A stretch of 64,000 nucleotides of DNA from a virus. The stretch lies in the IMG/VR virus record IMGVR_UViG_3300042374_000500, positions 1 to 64,000 of that record; one strand, 5' to 3'. Positions 21,297-29,816 of the stretch are shown here, in pieces (the first letter of the stretch is position 1; each line of letters begins with the position of its first letter). Both the position numbers and the translations under genes were made by a program. The notes beneath the pieces are model-generated. The model did not search any database. It worked only from the letters and a program-made list of their open reading frames with translations, and was not told the origin of the DNA.

Positions 21297-24200
21297 ATGA
21301 TAATAAATACTCCTTTTAGCGGAAAATTAAACTTAGATGATGCTGAATATAGAATTAGTAATAATGACTATATTGATGCATTAAATGTAACAAAAGATGC
21401 GCAAGGTACTGCTGTAGATAAAGTAGTATCTAATATACAAGGAAATACCTTAATACCATATACGGCACCTGCGGGTGTAAATAAGGTTATTGGATTTTAT
21501 TCTGATAAAGTTAGAAATAGAGCTTATTATTTTTTATGGAATAGTAATGGTTTTAATACAATATTATATTATGACTTAAATGAAAATAAAGTAGTTCCTG
21601 TTTTAATAAGTAAAACACAAAGCAATGGCATTGATATTTTAAATTTTAACCCGTCTTATAAAGTATTATCAATAAATATATTTTATAGAGATATAGAAGG
21701 TGATATTTTATTTTTTAATGACGCATATAATCCGCCAAAAAGTTTAAATGTAATTAACTTATACGGTAATAATTGGAAGTTAGAATATTTGTTAGTTGCG
21801 AAAGCTCCTCCAGTAATGCCTCCAAAAGTAGTTTATGAAAATGATACTACTATAACTATAAATAATTTAAGAAACAAATTATTTCAGTTTTCATATAGAT
21901 ATGTTTATGATAACAATGAAAAGTCTGTATGGAGTTCAAAAAGTATAGTTCCATTACCTCAACAGCCATCTTTAACACTTACAGATGATACTGCTACAAA
22001 TAACGCAAGAATAGCTGTATTGTTTTCAACCGGTGGTCCAGATGTAAAAGCTATTGAGCTTTGTTTTAGAGAAACGACAAACGGATTAACTAGCGATTGG
22101 TTTTTGATAGAATCTTTTGATAAATCAAATCTTAATATATTAGATAATGATATTTTTGTTACAAAGTTTTTTAATGATTCTATATACACTCAATTAGATG
22201 TTATAGAAACGTTGCAATTGCAAGACTGGGTTCCTCAAAGGGCAAACGCAAGTGAATTAGCTAATGGAAATGTTTTATTGTACGCTGGAATTGTTGAAGG
22301 TTATGATAAAACATCAATGGACTTATCTGTTGATCAATTTACTTCTGACCTTAATAGTTTTTTTTATGACCAAGCTGGGATATTATTGCTTGCTACAGTA
22401 AATGGTACAGATAGCGGAACTGGGACAAGAATGAATATATATCTTTATGGTACTGGAACTAACGGAGCGAATGGGGAAGTTGTAACATTAAATAATGCAG
22501 CTGGATCTTATTTTATCAATTCATTTGCATCAAATGGCACTAATATAAATGCAGATTATTCAACATTTTCAAGTTCTTCTTTAGTTAGTACAATTTTAGC
22601 AGGAATTTCGGCTGCAATGGTAGTAAAAGGCTTTACTCAAGTATCATTAGTAGGCAATAAATTAGTTATGAATTATGCAAATGGATTTGTTTTGACTTCA
22701 GTAGGGTTTAAAACAATCCCTTTATATGATTCGGATAATACTAGATTTGCTAATGTGTGGGATTCTGGTTATCAATATGCTATTCAATATTTTGATGCAC
22801 AAGGAAGAACTATTGGCGCACAAACATCTATTGGCGGTACAATTAATACTATCTCAAGAGTATCAACAGCAGATTTCCCGGAAATAAGATTAAATATTCT
22901 TAATAGACCACCATTATATGCTACATATTATCAAGTATTAAGATCAAATAATACAACTTATAATAAAAGATTATGCTGGATAAGTGAATCTGCTTTTTCT
23001 GGTATAACTAATAATGTAGATAATTCAAGATTTATTTATATTGGGATTGGTAATATAGCTGCATATAATGAAGCCATAAGTTCAACACAAAATATTGTTT
23101 CTTATAATTTTACGGCAGGTGATAGAATTAGATTTATACAAAGGTATGATGCAGAAAATATACTTAGGACAATTCCAAAACAATACGATTATGAGATAGT
23201 TGGTACGGTATCTACATTTGAATATAATATTGATTGGCCTGCTCCATTAGCTATAGATAATAATACATATACGGCTAACGGTAATTTTTTAAAAATAAGA
23301 TATCCTATTAATGATTTAAATATTAATTTTCGTTTCCCTGGTACGGCTGATTTCCAGCATTATGAAATACTGTTATACAACTATACGACCAATGCAAATG
23401 AAAGTCAAAGGTTTTATTATGAATTTGGTAAACAATATGGGATAGGAAATCCGGGTACGGCAAATAGGTATCATTTTGGAATGTCGCAATTACCAAATGG
23501 TGGTGCTGTTGTGCCTGTTACAAATGGGGATTTGTTTTATAGACTTAGAACAGTACCATACACTGATAGTTTTAATTTTTCATCTAGTGTATTTGATATT
23601 GGAACTACAGGATCTTTTTCATCAAGAAGTGAAGCGTTCCCTATTGATGTATCAAGAGCAATAGAAAATGCTTCATATAGAATACAATCTCAACCAAATT
23701 CAATTATTAATTTAACAGGAACTGGATACCCTGTTGGTACAAGTTTAGGTTATTTTTTCCTTAATAAATCAAATCTTGTTGATAAGGTGGTGTCAATTAG
23801 TGGTTCTTTTAAAATGTCATCTGATGGTTCTTCTACTTTTTCGGTATATGCTCTTATTTGTACTACAATAGGCAATTTAAAATATACAGTTTCTTTATTA
23901 CCAATAGAAATTAATAATATAACTCAAAATACGCCTACTACATTTACAATTAATAAAAGATTTGTTGTTCCTGCAACAGGAAAAGTATGGATAGTAGCTA
24001 AATCTACAAATGATAATATTGGTTCTAATAATATAATTGTTCAAACATTGAGTTTTGATTTTCAAGTTATAAAAGAAAAAACAATTGGGATTATTGAGCA
24101 AAGCTTTAATGATACATATAATTTAGTTACGAATAGCAACGGCAGACCATCTGTTATTGATGAAAATGCAAGACAAACTTACTTTCCAACTGTAATAAGA

Positions 24201-25007
24201 TTTGGACAAGCATATCAGCAAAATACCAACTTGAATGCTACTAATAGATTTTTTTATGATGATTTTGATGAATATGATAGAACATTTGGTGATGTATTAA
24301 GATTGCATGTTAGAGATAGATATTTAAAAGTGTATCAACAATTTAAAGTAGGTACTGTGCCTATTTTGACTCAAATCGTAAAAGATGTTACAGGAAATCC
24401 TTTACAAGCCAATAGCAATCAATTAATTAATAAAATACAGTATTACGCAGGTGATTATGGTATTGGTGATGCCGCAACTAGTCTTGCATGGAATAACTTT
24501 GCAGATTATTTTGTAGATAATTATAGAGGAGTGGTTTGTAGGTTAAGTCAAAATGGGATTGAGCCACTTAGTATTCTTTATAAAACTAATGCTTTCTTTG
24601 TTGCCAAAACAGCAGCTTATAGAAGAGATTTAAATAATGGAATTAATGATGCTGGCGTTTATACTGGCGATCCTTGTATTTATGGTGTATTTGATGCAAA
24701 TACTAATAAATATATTATTGCTTTGGAGGAGATTAATAGATATTCTAATTGTACTTTTAACGGTGGTACTGCAAGAGCTTTTGTGCCTGTGCCTTCTACT
24801 ACAACTACGACCGCAGGGCCAACTACTACTACGACCGCAGGGCCAACTACAACTACGACCGCAGGGCCAACTACAACAACCACTACAAGGACTCCTACAA
24901 CAACAACAACTCTTCCTCCTCTTTGTACATTGGTTCCGGGATCATTTTTAAGAGCGCCTGATTGTGTATTAGTAGCAGGAGAATTTATATACGTTTCAAA
25001 TCCTTAA
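21297..25007 (+). CDS. Tail nozzle-like protein with poly-Thr linker
   Basis: A 1236-residue, mostly beta protein. Its start (NTPFSGKLNLDDAEYRISNNDYIDALNV) and repeated DG/FYSDK strands recall T7 gp12 / podovirus nozzle proteins, which end the tail tube and hold fibres. Residues ~1168-1204 are a linker of TTTTTAGP repeats, encoded by a 24-bp tandem repeat, followed by a short Cys-containing C-terminal piece (LCTLVPGSF, APDCVLVAGEF). Membership of the nozzle family is an inference from composition, size and place. Confidence 0.55.
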   Translation: MIINTPFSGKLNLDDAEYRISNNDYIDALNVTKDAQGTAVDKVVSNIQGNTLIPYTAPAGVNKVIGFYSDKVRNRAYYFLWNSNGFNTILYYDLNENKVVPVLISKTQSNGIDILNFNPSYKVLSINIFYRDIEGDILFFNDAYNPPKSLNVINLYGNNWKLEYLLVAKAPPVMPPKVVYENDTTITINNLRNKLFQFSYRYVYDNNEKSVWSSKSIVPLPQQPSLTLTDDTATNNARIAVLFSTGGPDVKAIELCFRETTNGLTSDWFLIESFDKSNLNILDNDIFVTKFFNDSIYTQLDVIETLQLQDWVPQRANASELANGNVLLYAGIVEGYDKTSMDLSVDQFTSDLNSFFYDQAGILLLATVNGTDSGTGTRMNIYLYGTGTNGANGEVVTLNNAAGSYFINSFASNGTNINADYSTFSSSSLVSTILAGISAAMVVKGFTQVSLVGNKLVMNYANGFVLTSVGFKTIPLYDSDNTRFANVWDSGYQYAIQYFDAQGRTIGAQTSIGGTINTISRVSTADFPEIRLNILNRPPLYATYYQVLRSNNTTYNKRLCWISESAFSGITNNVDNSRFIYIGIGNIAAYNEAISSTQNIVSYNFTAGDRIRFIQRYDAENILRTIPKQYDYEIVGTVSTFEYNIDWPAPLAIDNNTYTANGNFLKIRYPINDLNINFRFPGTADFQHYEILLYNYTTNANESQRFYYEFGKQYGIGNPGTANRYHFGMSQLPNGGAVVPVTNGDLFYRLRTVPYTDSFNFSSSVFDIGTTGSFSSRSEAFPIDVSRAIENASYRIQSQPNSIINLTGTGYPVGTSLGYFFLNKSNLVDKVVSISGSFKMSSDGSSTFSVYALICTTIGNLKYTVSLLPIEINNITQNTPTTFTINKRFVVPATGKVWIVAKSTNDNIGSNNIIVQTLSFDFQVIKEKTIGIIEQSFNDTYNLVTNSNGRPSVIDENARQTYFPTVIRFGQAYQQNTNLNATNRFFYDDFDEYDRTFGDVLRLHVRDRYLKVYQQFKVGTVPILTQIVKDVTGNPLQANSNQLINKIQYYAGDYGIGDAATSLAWNNFADYFVDNYRGVVCRLSQNGIEPLSILYKTNAFFVAKTAAYRRDLNNGINDAGVYTGDPCIYGVFDANTNKYIIALEEINRYSNCTFNGGTARAFVPVPSTTTTTAGPTTTTTAGPTTTTTAGPTTTTTTRTPTTTTTLPPLCTLVPGSFLRAPDCVLVAGEFIYVSNP
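24807..24878 (+). repeat. 24-bp tandem repeat, poly-Thr linker
   Basis: Three 24-bp units, starting at 24807, 24831 and 24855, each contain ACGACCGCAGGGCCAACTAC and encode TTTTTAGP. They differ only in synonymous ACT/ACA changes. Recombination between units would lengthen or shorten the linker in steps of eight residues. Confidence 0.85.
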
Positions 25008-25017
25008 AATAAAAAAT

Positions 25018-25449
25018 ATGCCATTTTCAGCAACAATTAGCTTAACTTCAGCAGCAACGAATACCGGCCCATTCAATTTATATTCAAATGTAGACAATTA
25101 TGTTATACCATTTGAAACAGCCGTTAGTAAAGCAAGTTTACTTTCAGGTACATATTTATCAACTAACGTTCCTAATTTAACAGTAATTTGTAGAGTTGCA
25201 TCTACAGGTACTTGTACTAATTATGTAGATATGCCTATTGATGATCCTTATGTTTATGTATATGAAAAATGTGGTACTTCGTTATATTATTATAAACCGG
25301 GGGTATCAGGACTAAAAGCACAAGATGATAATTCTCCTACACCTAATTGTTATGCAAAAATAAATGAAGGCTTGTTAAGTGCTATGGATGCATTATATGC
25401 TCTTACACTTAATAATACTTTAGTATCATCAAATTGTGAATGTGTTTAA
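25018..25449 (+). CDS. Small beta domain protein, paralogous to next gene
   Basis: A 143-residue beta-rich protein (MPFSATISLTSAATNTGPFN) with four paired cysteines and a C-terminal CECV. Its first ~75 residues resemble the start of the following protein: GPF(N)L ... NV ... VP ... LL(S)G ... TGTCTNYVDMPI against GICTNSLTLSV. The pair probably arose by duplication of an Ig-like domain. It is probably an appendage or tail-associated protein. Confidence 0.65.
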   Translation: MPFSATISLTSAATNTGPFNLYSNVDNYVIPFETAVSKASLLSGTYLSTNVPNLTVICRVASTGTCTNYVDMPIDDPYVYVYEKCGTSLYYYKPGVSGLKAQDDNSPTPNCYAKINEGLLSAMDALYALTLNNTLVSSNCECV

Positions 25450-25458
25450 AAATAAATT

Positions 25459-26688
25459 ATGTATATATTAGTTACATTAAATCCTGATCAAGGTACAGAT
25501 TTAGGCCCAAATTTTACATTAACTGCTAATGTTGGAACATTGGTGCCTGCAACAGCTACACTGACTGAATTATTAGCTGGAGTATCAGTTATTGCCGATA
25601 ATGCTGTTACTCAAGTTATTATAACTTCACAAGGGATATGTACTAATTCATTAACACTTAGTGTATTACCAGTTACAACTACTAGTACTACAACAACTAC
25701 AACTACCTTAGCACCTACAACTACAACAACAACATTTAGTCCTGAGCCTTGTAATTGTGTTGAGGTTAATATTACATCAGTAGGTGGAGTGGTAGCGACA
25801 TTAAATTGTTTTGGTGTAAATCAAAACTATGCTTATTCAACAGCAGGCATTAGGTATATTTGCGCATCAGTAGTTGGCGGTCTATTGCAAGCTGATATCA
25901 TATCAGGTACAGGAACTTTAACTCCTGTTGGCAATTGTAAAACAGGTCCTTGTCCTCCTTTGCCTCCTACTACAACAACTACAAGGGCTTCTACTACTAC
26001 AACTACATCCGGTCCAACTACTACTACAACTGCTGGGCCAACTACTACTACAACTACAGCAGCTGCGACTACTACAACAACACTACAACCATCTCTTTAT
26101 AGATACAGTTCGGCAAGTTCAACAGATGCTTGCAACAGTGGTTTAACAATGACAAATGTCGTGCTAACTAATCCACCATTCTGTTCTGCAACTACAATTC
26201 AATGTGATGAGTTTGTATTAGAGATAGCTGGTTTACCAGTTTATATTCGTAGTGGGAATAGTTATAGAACTGCAACAATTAATGATCCTAATACATCAGG
26301 TATTGCTACATTTGACGCAGGAACATGTATTGTATGTACAACAACAACTACTACTACCTCTACAACAACTACTACCACTACAGCAGCACCAGTTGTAAGA
26401 ACTGTAACTGGTGTTGGTGCAGGTTCTTCTGATATTTTAGGAGAAATTTATATAACTGCATCAGTATCTCTTAGTGGTAATGTAAGTGCAGATACTGTAA
26501 TAGAAGTACGTGTATCTACTGTTCCATATAATAATGTCGTTGTGCCTGTTACAATACTTAACGGTAGTTCTTCAGGTAGTGGGGAAACCTATGTTGGGCA
26601 GGGAAGTCTACCATCATCTATATCGGGTGAATGTGTTTTATCTTCTGATAATATATATGTAACTTTCACTGGTTATCAATGTGTTTAA
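25459..26688 (+). CDS. Multi-domain appendage protein with three poly-Thr linkers
   Basis: A 409-residue protein made of short beta domains separated by Thr-rich linkers at residues ~74-95, ~172-212 and ~295-313. Its N-terminal domain is paralogous to that of the previous protein. Each domain carries a few cysteines (CNCVEV, CTTTTT, CVLSSDN). This bead-on-string build suggests a flexible, surface-exposed virion protein, perhaps an adhesin. The DNA of the linkers consists of ACT/ACA codons and is prone to in-frame length changes. Confidence 0.65.
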   Translation: MYILVTLNPDQGTDLGPNFTLTANVGTLVPATATLTELLAGVSVIADNAVTQVIITSQGICTNSLTLSVLPVTTTSTTTTTTTLAPTTTTTTFSPEPCNCVEVNITSVGGVVATLNCFGVNQNYAYSTAGIRYICASVVGGLLQADIISGTGTLTPVGNCKTGPCPPLPPTTTTTRASTTTTTSGPTTTTTAGPTTTTTTAAATTTTTLQPSLYRYSSASSTDACNSGLTMTNVVLTNPPFCSATTIQCDEFVLEIAGLPVYIRSGNSYRTATINDPNTSGIATFDAGTCIVCTTTTTTTSTTTTTTTAAPVVRTVTGVGAGSSDILGEIYITASVSLSGNVSADTVIEVRVSTVPYNNVVVPVTILNGSSSGSGETYVGQGSLPSSISGECVLSSDNIYVTFTGYQCV

Positions 26689-26706
26689 TATATAAAATAA
26701 AATAAA

Positions 26707-27255
26707 ATGCCATTAATATTTCGCCAAGACCCTTATACGATATCATTTGATGAAAATGCTAATGCATTTGAGGCTTTTTATTCGTATTTCCCTGAATTTA
26801 TGGGTGTAGTTAATGTTACCATGTTTACTTTTAAAAATGGTCAAATTTGGAAACATGGGACAACCCCTTTCTGTAATTTCTATGGGGTTCAATATAATGC
26901 ATCAATAACCAACGTATTTAATTCAAATTCATTGGATAAAAAGACATGGATTTCAGTAATGGAAACAGGTAATACTACATGGGCTTGTCCAGTTATATAT
27001 ACCCAAATGGAAACAGGTGGAAGTACAAGTATAAAGCAGTCAAGTCAGCTTTTAGAGTCTGATTTTGTGACTTTAGAGTCTGAGTATCAAGCATCATTTT
27101 TGAGGGATTCTAACAGTCCGGGAGGGCTAATAGAGGGGGATAGTTTAAAGGGTAATTATATGGTTATAAAATTTGAGAAAGCAAGTGCAAATTCTTTCGT
27201 ATATTTGAACAGCGCAACGACTAAGTATATTAATTCACCATTGAATAATAGATAA
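26707..27255 (+). CDS. Structural protein, unknown
   Basis: A 182-residue beta-rich protein (MPLIFRQDPYTISFDENANA) with aromatic clusters (FEAFYSYFPEFMG) and no known motif. It ends with a TAATG overlap to the cupin-like gene. The surroundings point to a virion component. I do not recognise the family. Confidence 0.6.
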   Translation: MPLIFRQDPYTISFDENANAFEAFYSYFPEFMGVVNVTMFTFKNGQIWKHGTTPFCNFYGVQYNASITNVFNSNSLDKKTWISVMETGNTTWACPVIYTQMETGGSTSIKQSSQLLESDFVTLESEYQASFLRDSNSPGGLIEGDSLKGNYMVIKFEKASANSFVYLNSATTKYINSPLNNR

Positions 27256-27779
27256 TGATTATTAGGGAAAATGATGAGATTGTAGATAATATTGAAGCTG
27301 CAATGATGCAATTCCCTGATGAATTAATAGATGGTCCGTTAGTTCATAAATTTACAGAAGGAATGTATATAAGAGAAATCTTTATGCCTGCTGGATCTTT
27401 ATGGACAAGTAAGATACATAAAACAGAACATCCATATGTTGTTTCTCATGGAAAAGCTGCTGTATCTATTGATGCGCAAGAATGGTATGAAATAACAGCT
27501 CCTTATACTGGTATCACAAAACCGGGAACAAGAAGAGTTTTATATATATTGGAAGATTGTATTTGGACTACATTTCACAGAATAGATGGAATGAAATCTG
27601 AATACAATGATTTAAGTGAAGAGGAAATAGAGAAGATAGTTGAATCAATTGAAGATAAAATATTAGAGCCTTATATTAATCAGATTACTGGTTCAGATGT
27701 AGGCAAAGAATATAAAGAAATTTTAAAAAATAAAAATCAGGAATTATGGCTTTCGCAATCGCAGGATCAACAGCTTTAG
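27255..27779 (+). CDS. Cupin-like virion protein
   Basis: A 174-residue protein whose core (KFTEGMYIREIFMPAGSLWT, SKIHKTEHPYVVSHGKAAVS, TRRVLYILEDCIWTTFHRID) has the cupin strand order, with His/Glu residues in the place of metal ligands (HKTEHP ... H at the end). Cupin-like proteins are found among structural genes in several Bacteroidetes phages; no substrate is known. Its last 34 nt overlap the next gene in another frame. Confidence 0.65.
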   Translation: MIIRENDEIVDNIEAAMMQFPDELIDGPLVHKFTEGMYIREIFMPAGSLWTSKIHKTEHPYVVSHGKAAVSIDAQEWYEITAPYTGITKPGTRRVLYILEDCIWTTFHRIDGMKSEYNDLSEEEIEKIVESIEDKILEPYINQITGSDVGKEYKEILKNKNQELWLSQSQDQQL

Positions 27780-28450
27780 CAATAGGTGCTGTAACAGCCG
27801 GTGCTGGGGCATTGGTAGGGGGCATATCAGCTATTGGGGCTAATAAAAGAAGAAAAGCTCGTGAAAAAGAATTAGATGAATATGCTCAACAAAGCCCTTT
27901 GTATACTGGCAGTAAGCCAATTAGTGAATACTACCAACAAGCATTAAATAGGGCTAATGAAAATGTTTATCAATCTCAACAATATCAAATGGGAGCTATG
28001 CAAGCTAGAAGAGCAACAGCTCAAGGTCTAGGGGCATTGCAAGATAGAAGATCAGCGATAGGTGGTATTAGTAGATTACAAGCGGGGCAAAATTATGCTA
28101 TGCAAAATTTAGCCGCACAAGCAGAAGCTCAAAGAAATGCTAGATTTGGACAATTAGGATCAGCTACTCAAATGAAAAACGCAGATTTAATGCAGCAATT
28201 TGATATTAACAAAATGACTCCTTATAATCGTCAGTTAGGATTAAAGCAAATGAAAGCTCAAGCTGCTAATCAAGAATATGCACAAAATGTTCAAAATACA
28301 TTTAGTTCTTTAGGTAATTTAGCTTCTGTGGGCATGATGGCAGGTAATCCTAGCCCAGCACCAGCAGCAGGTATTCCTTTAACAAATCAAGCTGGATTTG
28401 ATTCATTTATGGCGAGTAGAGGCCCAGCACCTAGACCAAAATTACCTTAG
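27746..28450 (+). CDS. Small ejection-protein candidate
   Basis: A 234-residue protein with one N-terminal hydrophobic, Gly/Ala-rich stretch (residues ~3-30, AIAGSTALAIGAVTAGAGAL), then KRRKAREKELDEY and long Gln/Ala/Met-rich helices. This is the build of small internal ejection proteins of short-tailed phages (compare T7 gp14), which leave the head and insert into the host envelope. It is the first of three consecutive genes of this type. Confidence 0.6.
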   Translation: MAFAIAGSTALAIGAVTAGAGALVGGISAIGANKRRKAREKELDEYAQQSPLYTGSKPISEYYQQALNRANENVYQSQQYQMGAMQARRATAQGLGALQDRRSAIGGISRLQAGQNYAMQNLAAQAEAQRNARFGQLGSATQMKNADLMQQFDINKMTPYNRQLGLKQMKAQAANQEYAQNVQNTFSSLGNLASVGMMAGNPSPAPAAGIPLTNQAGFDSFMASRGPAPRPKLP

Positions 28451-28479
28451 ACCAAAATTATAATATCAAAATCTAAAAA

Positions 28480-29811
28480 ATGGCAGCTACAGGATTATTA
28501 GGGATAAACCCATATTTTAAAGGTGTAAATATAGATACATCTAAGCCAGTTAATTTAGCTATTCAGCTTGAGCAAAAAAATCAAGCTAAAAAAGAAGCTT
28601 TAGATAAGTATTTTATGGATTATGAGAAATCAATTAATCCAGCAGGTATGCGTTCTCAAGATCAAGATATTGTATTAAAAAAGCTGAATGAAAATAAGCA
28701 GTTCTATATGCAAAATAGAGATCGCATATTGAATCCATCTAAATATGGCGCAGAGGCTCAATCTAAATACATGGCTGGTTTTAAAGATATTTTATCTGAT
28801 ATAGCTAAATCAAAACAAGCATCCGCTGAAGATAAAGTATTGCAAAATACTTACAGCAGAATAAAAACACAAGGATTAGAAATACCAGATGGCTTTATGG
28901 AGGCAATACAAGAAAGCCAAAAGCCGATTTATGCAGGTTACAAACCTGTAGATTTATTTCAATTTGATTTTAATGCGCCATTTAGTACAGAAAAATTTCA
29001 AAGAGATATATTTGCCGGTATTGAGCCGGATAAAAAAAATATAGGTAGTAGAGTAAATAAAGAAGGACAGATAATAAATATATATAAAAATGAATTTGAT
29101 AACGCAAGCTTAAAATCATTTCAAAATAGAGCAGCATCTCAATACAGAACAAATCCTAGTGTAACTAAAGAGGTTAATAGATTAATTAAAACAGGTGAAT
29201 ATTTAGATTTGCAACCTTACTATCAAATGCTTAATCCAAAAATGTCAATAAATAATGCTGATCCAGCTGATGTAGCGGCAGCTTTTGCATTAAGTTTAAA
29301 ACAACTTGGTAAAACTACTGAATCAACACCTGTATTTAAACCAGTTGGTCGTAAACCAGATGATAAAGAAGATGATTTTTCGCCAGAATTAATGGTTGAT
29401 AATTTTTATGAAGCTGGAGATCCATTTACAGCTAATGTTAGTGGAAAGCTTATTAAAGGCAAAAAAATACAATTACCTCCAGAAATAGCTTTAAATTATG
29501 ATAGAAAAGTTGGTAATAAAAAGTTTTCTCCTAATTATTTTGTTATGACAGATGATAAATTAAATGTTTATCCAATCTTTGTAACGGGCAAAACAGCATC
29601 CGGTAATGACATTTTATCTGGAGAAGGTGGAACAATTATTGATGAAAAAATACCTGTTAAAACAAGTCTTATACCAACAATAGGTAAAGAATATGGCGGT
29701 ATTGGTTATACTAGAAGAAATCTTAACAGAAATCAAATGCCTGCGACACCAACTAAACCTGTAACTAATAAACCAAAAGCCAAATCGGGAATTATTTGGA
29801 AAAATAAATAA
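28480..29811 (+). CDS. Middle ejection-protein candidate
   Basis: A 443-residue charged helical protein (MAATGLLGINPYFKGVNIDT) with Lys/Asp/Gln-rich helices and a Lys-rich C-terminus. Its place between a small membrane-inserting candidate and a giant protein recalls the T7 gp14-gp15-gp16 order of internal virion proteins. No motif confirms this. It lacks predicted membrane segments. Confidence 0.5.
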   Translation: MAATGLLGINPYFKGVNIDTSKPVNLAIQLEQKNQAKKEALDKYFMDYEKSINPAGMRSQDQDIVLKKLNENKQFYMQNRDRILNPSKYGAEAQSKYMAGFKDILSDIAKSKQASAEDKVLQNTYSRIKTQGLEIPDGFMEAIQESQKPIYAGYKPVDLFQFDFNAPFSTEKFQRDIFAGIEPDKKNIGSRVNKEGQIINIYKNEFDNASLKSFQNRAASQYRTNPSVTKEVNRLIKTGEYLDLQPYYQMLNPKMSINNADPADVAAAFALSLKQLGKTTESTPVFKPVGRKPDDKEDDFSPELMVDNFYEAGDPFTANVSGKLIKGKKIQLPPEIALNYDRKVGNKKFSPNYFVMTDDKLNVYPIFVTGKTASGNDILSGEGGTIIDEKIPVKTSLIPTIGKEYGGIGYTRRNLNRNQMPATPTKPVTNKPKAKSGIIWKNK

Positions 29812-29816
29812 TAACT

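Noticed and set aside
24680-24951. Leu/Gln-rich and Val-rich open frames over poly-Thr linkers (also at 25928-26146, 14288-14506 and 43298-43486)
   Set aside because: These are shadows of Thr (ACN), Gln (CAA) and similar repeated codons in the true genes and have no independent start context.
8499-26688. Diversity-generating retroelement acting on the poly-Thr proteins or fibres
   Set aside because: No reverse transcriptase and no template/variable repeat pair were found in the window; the variation in linkers is simple triplet repeat.
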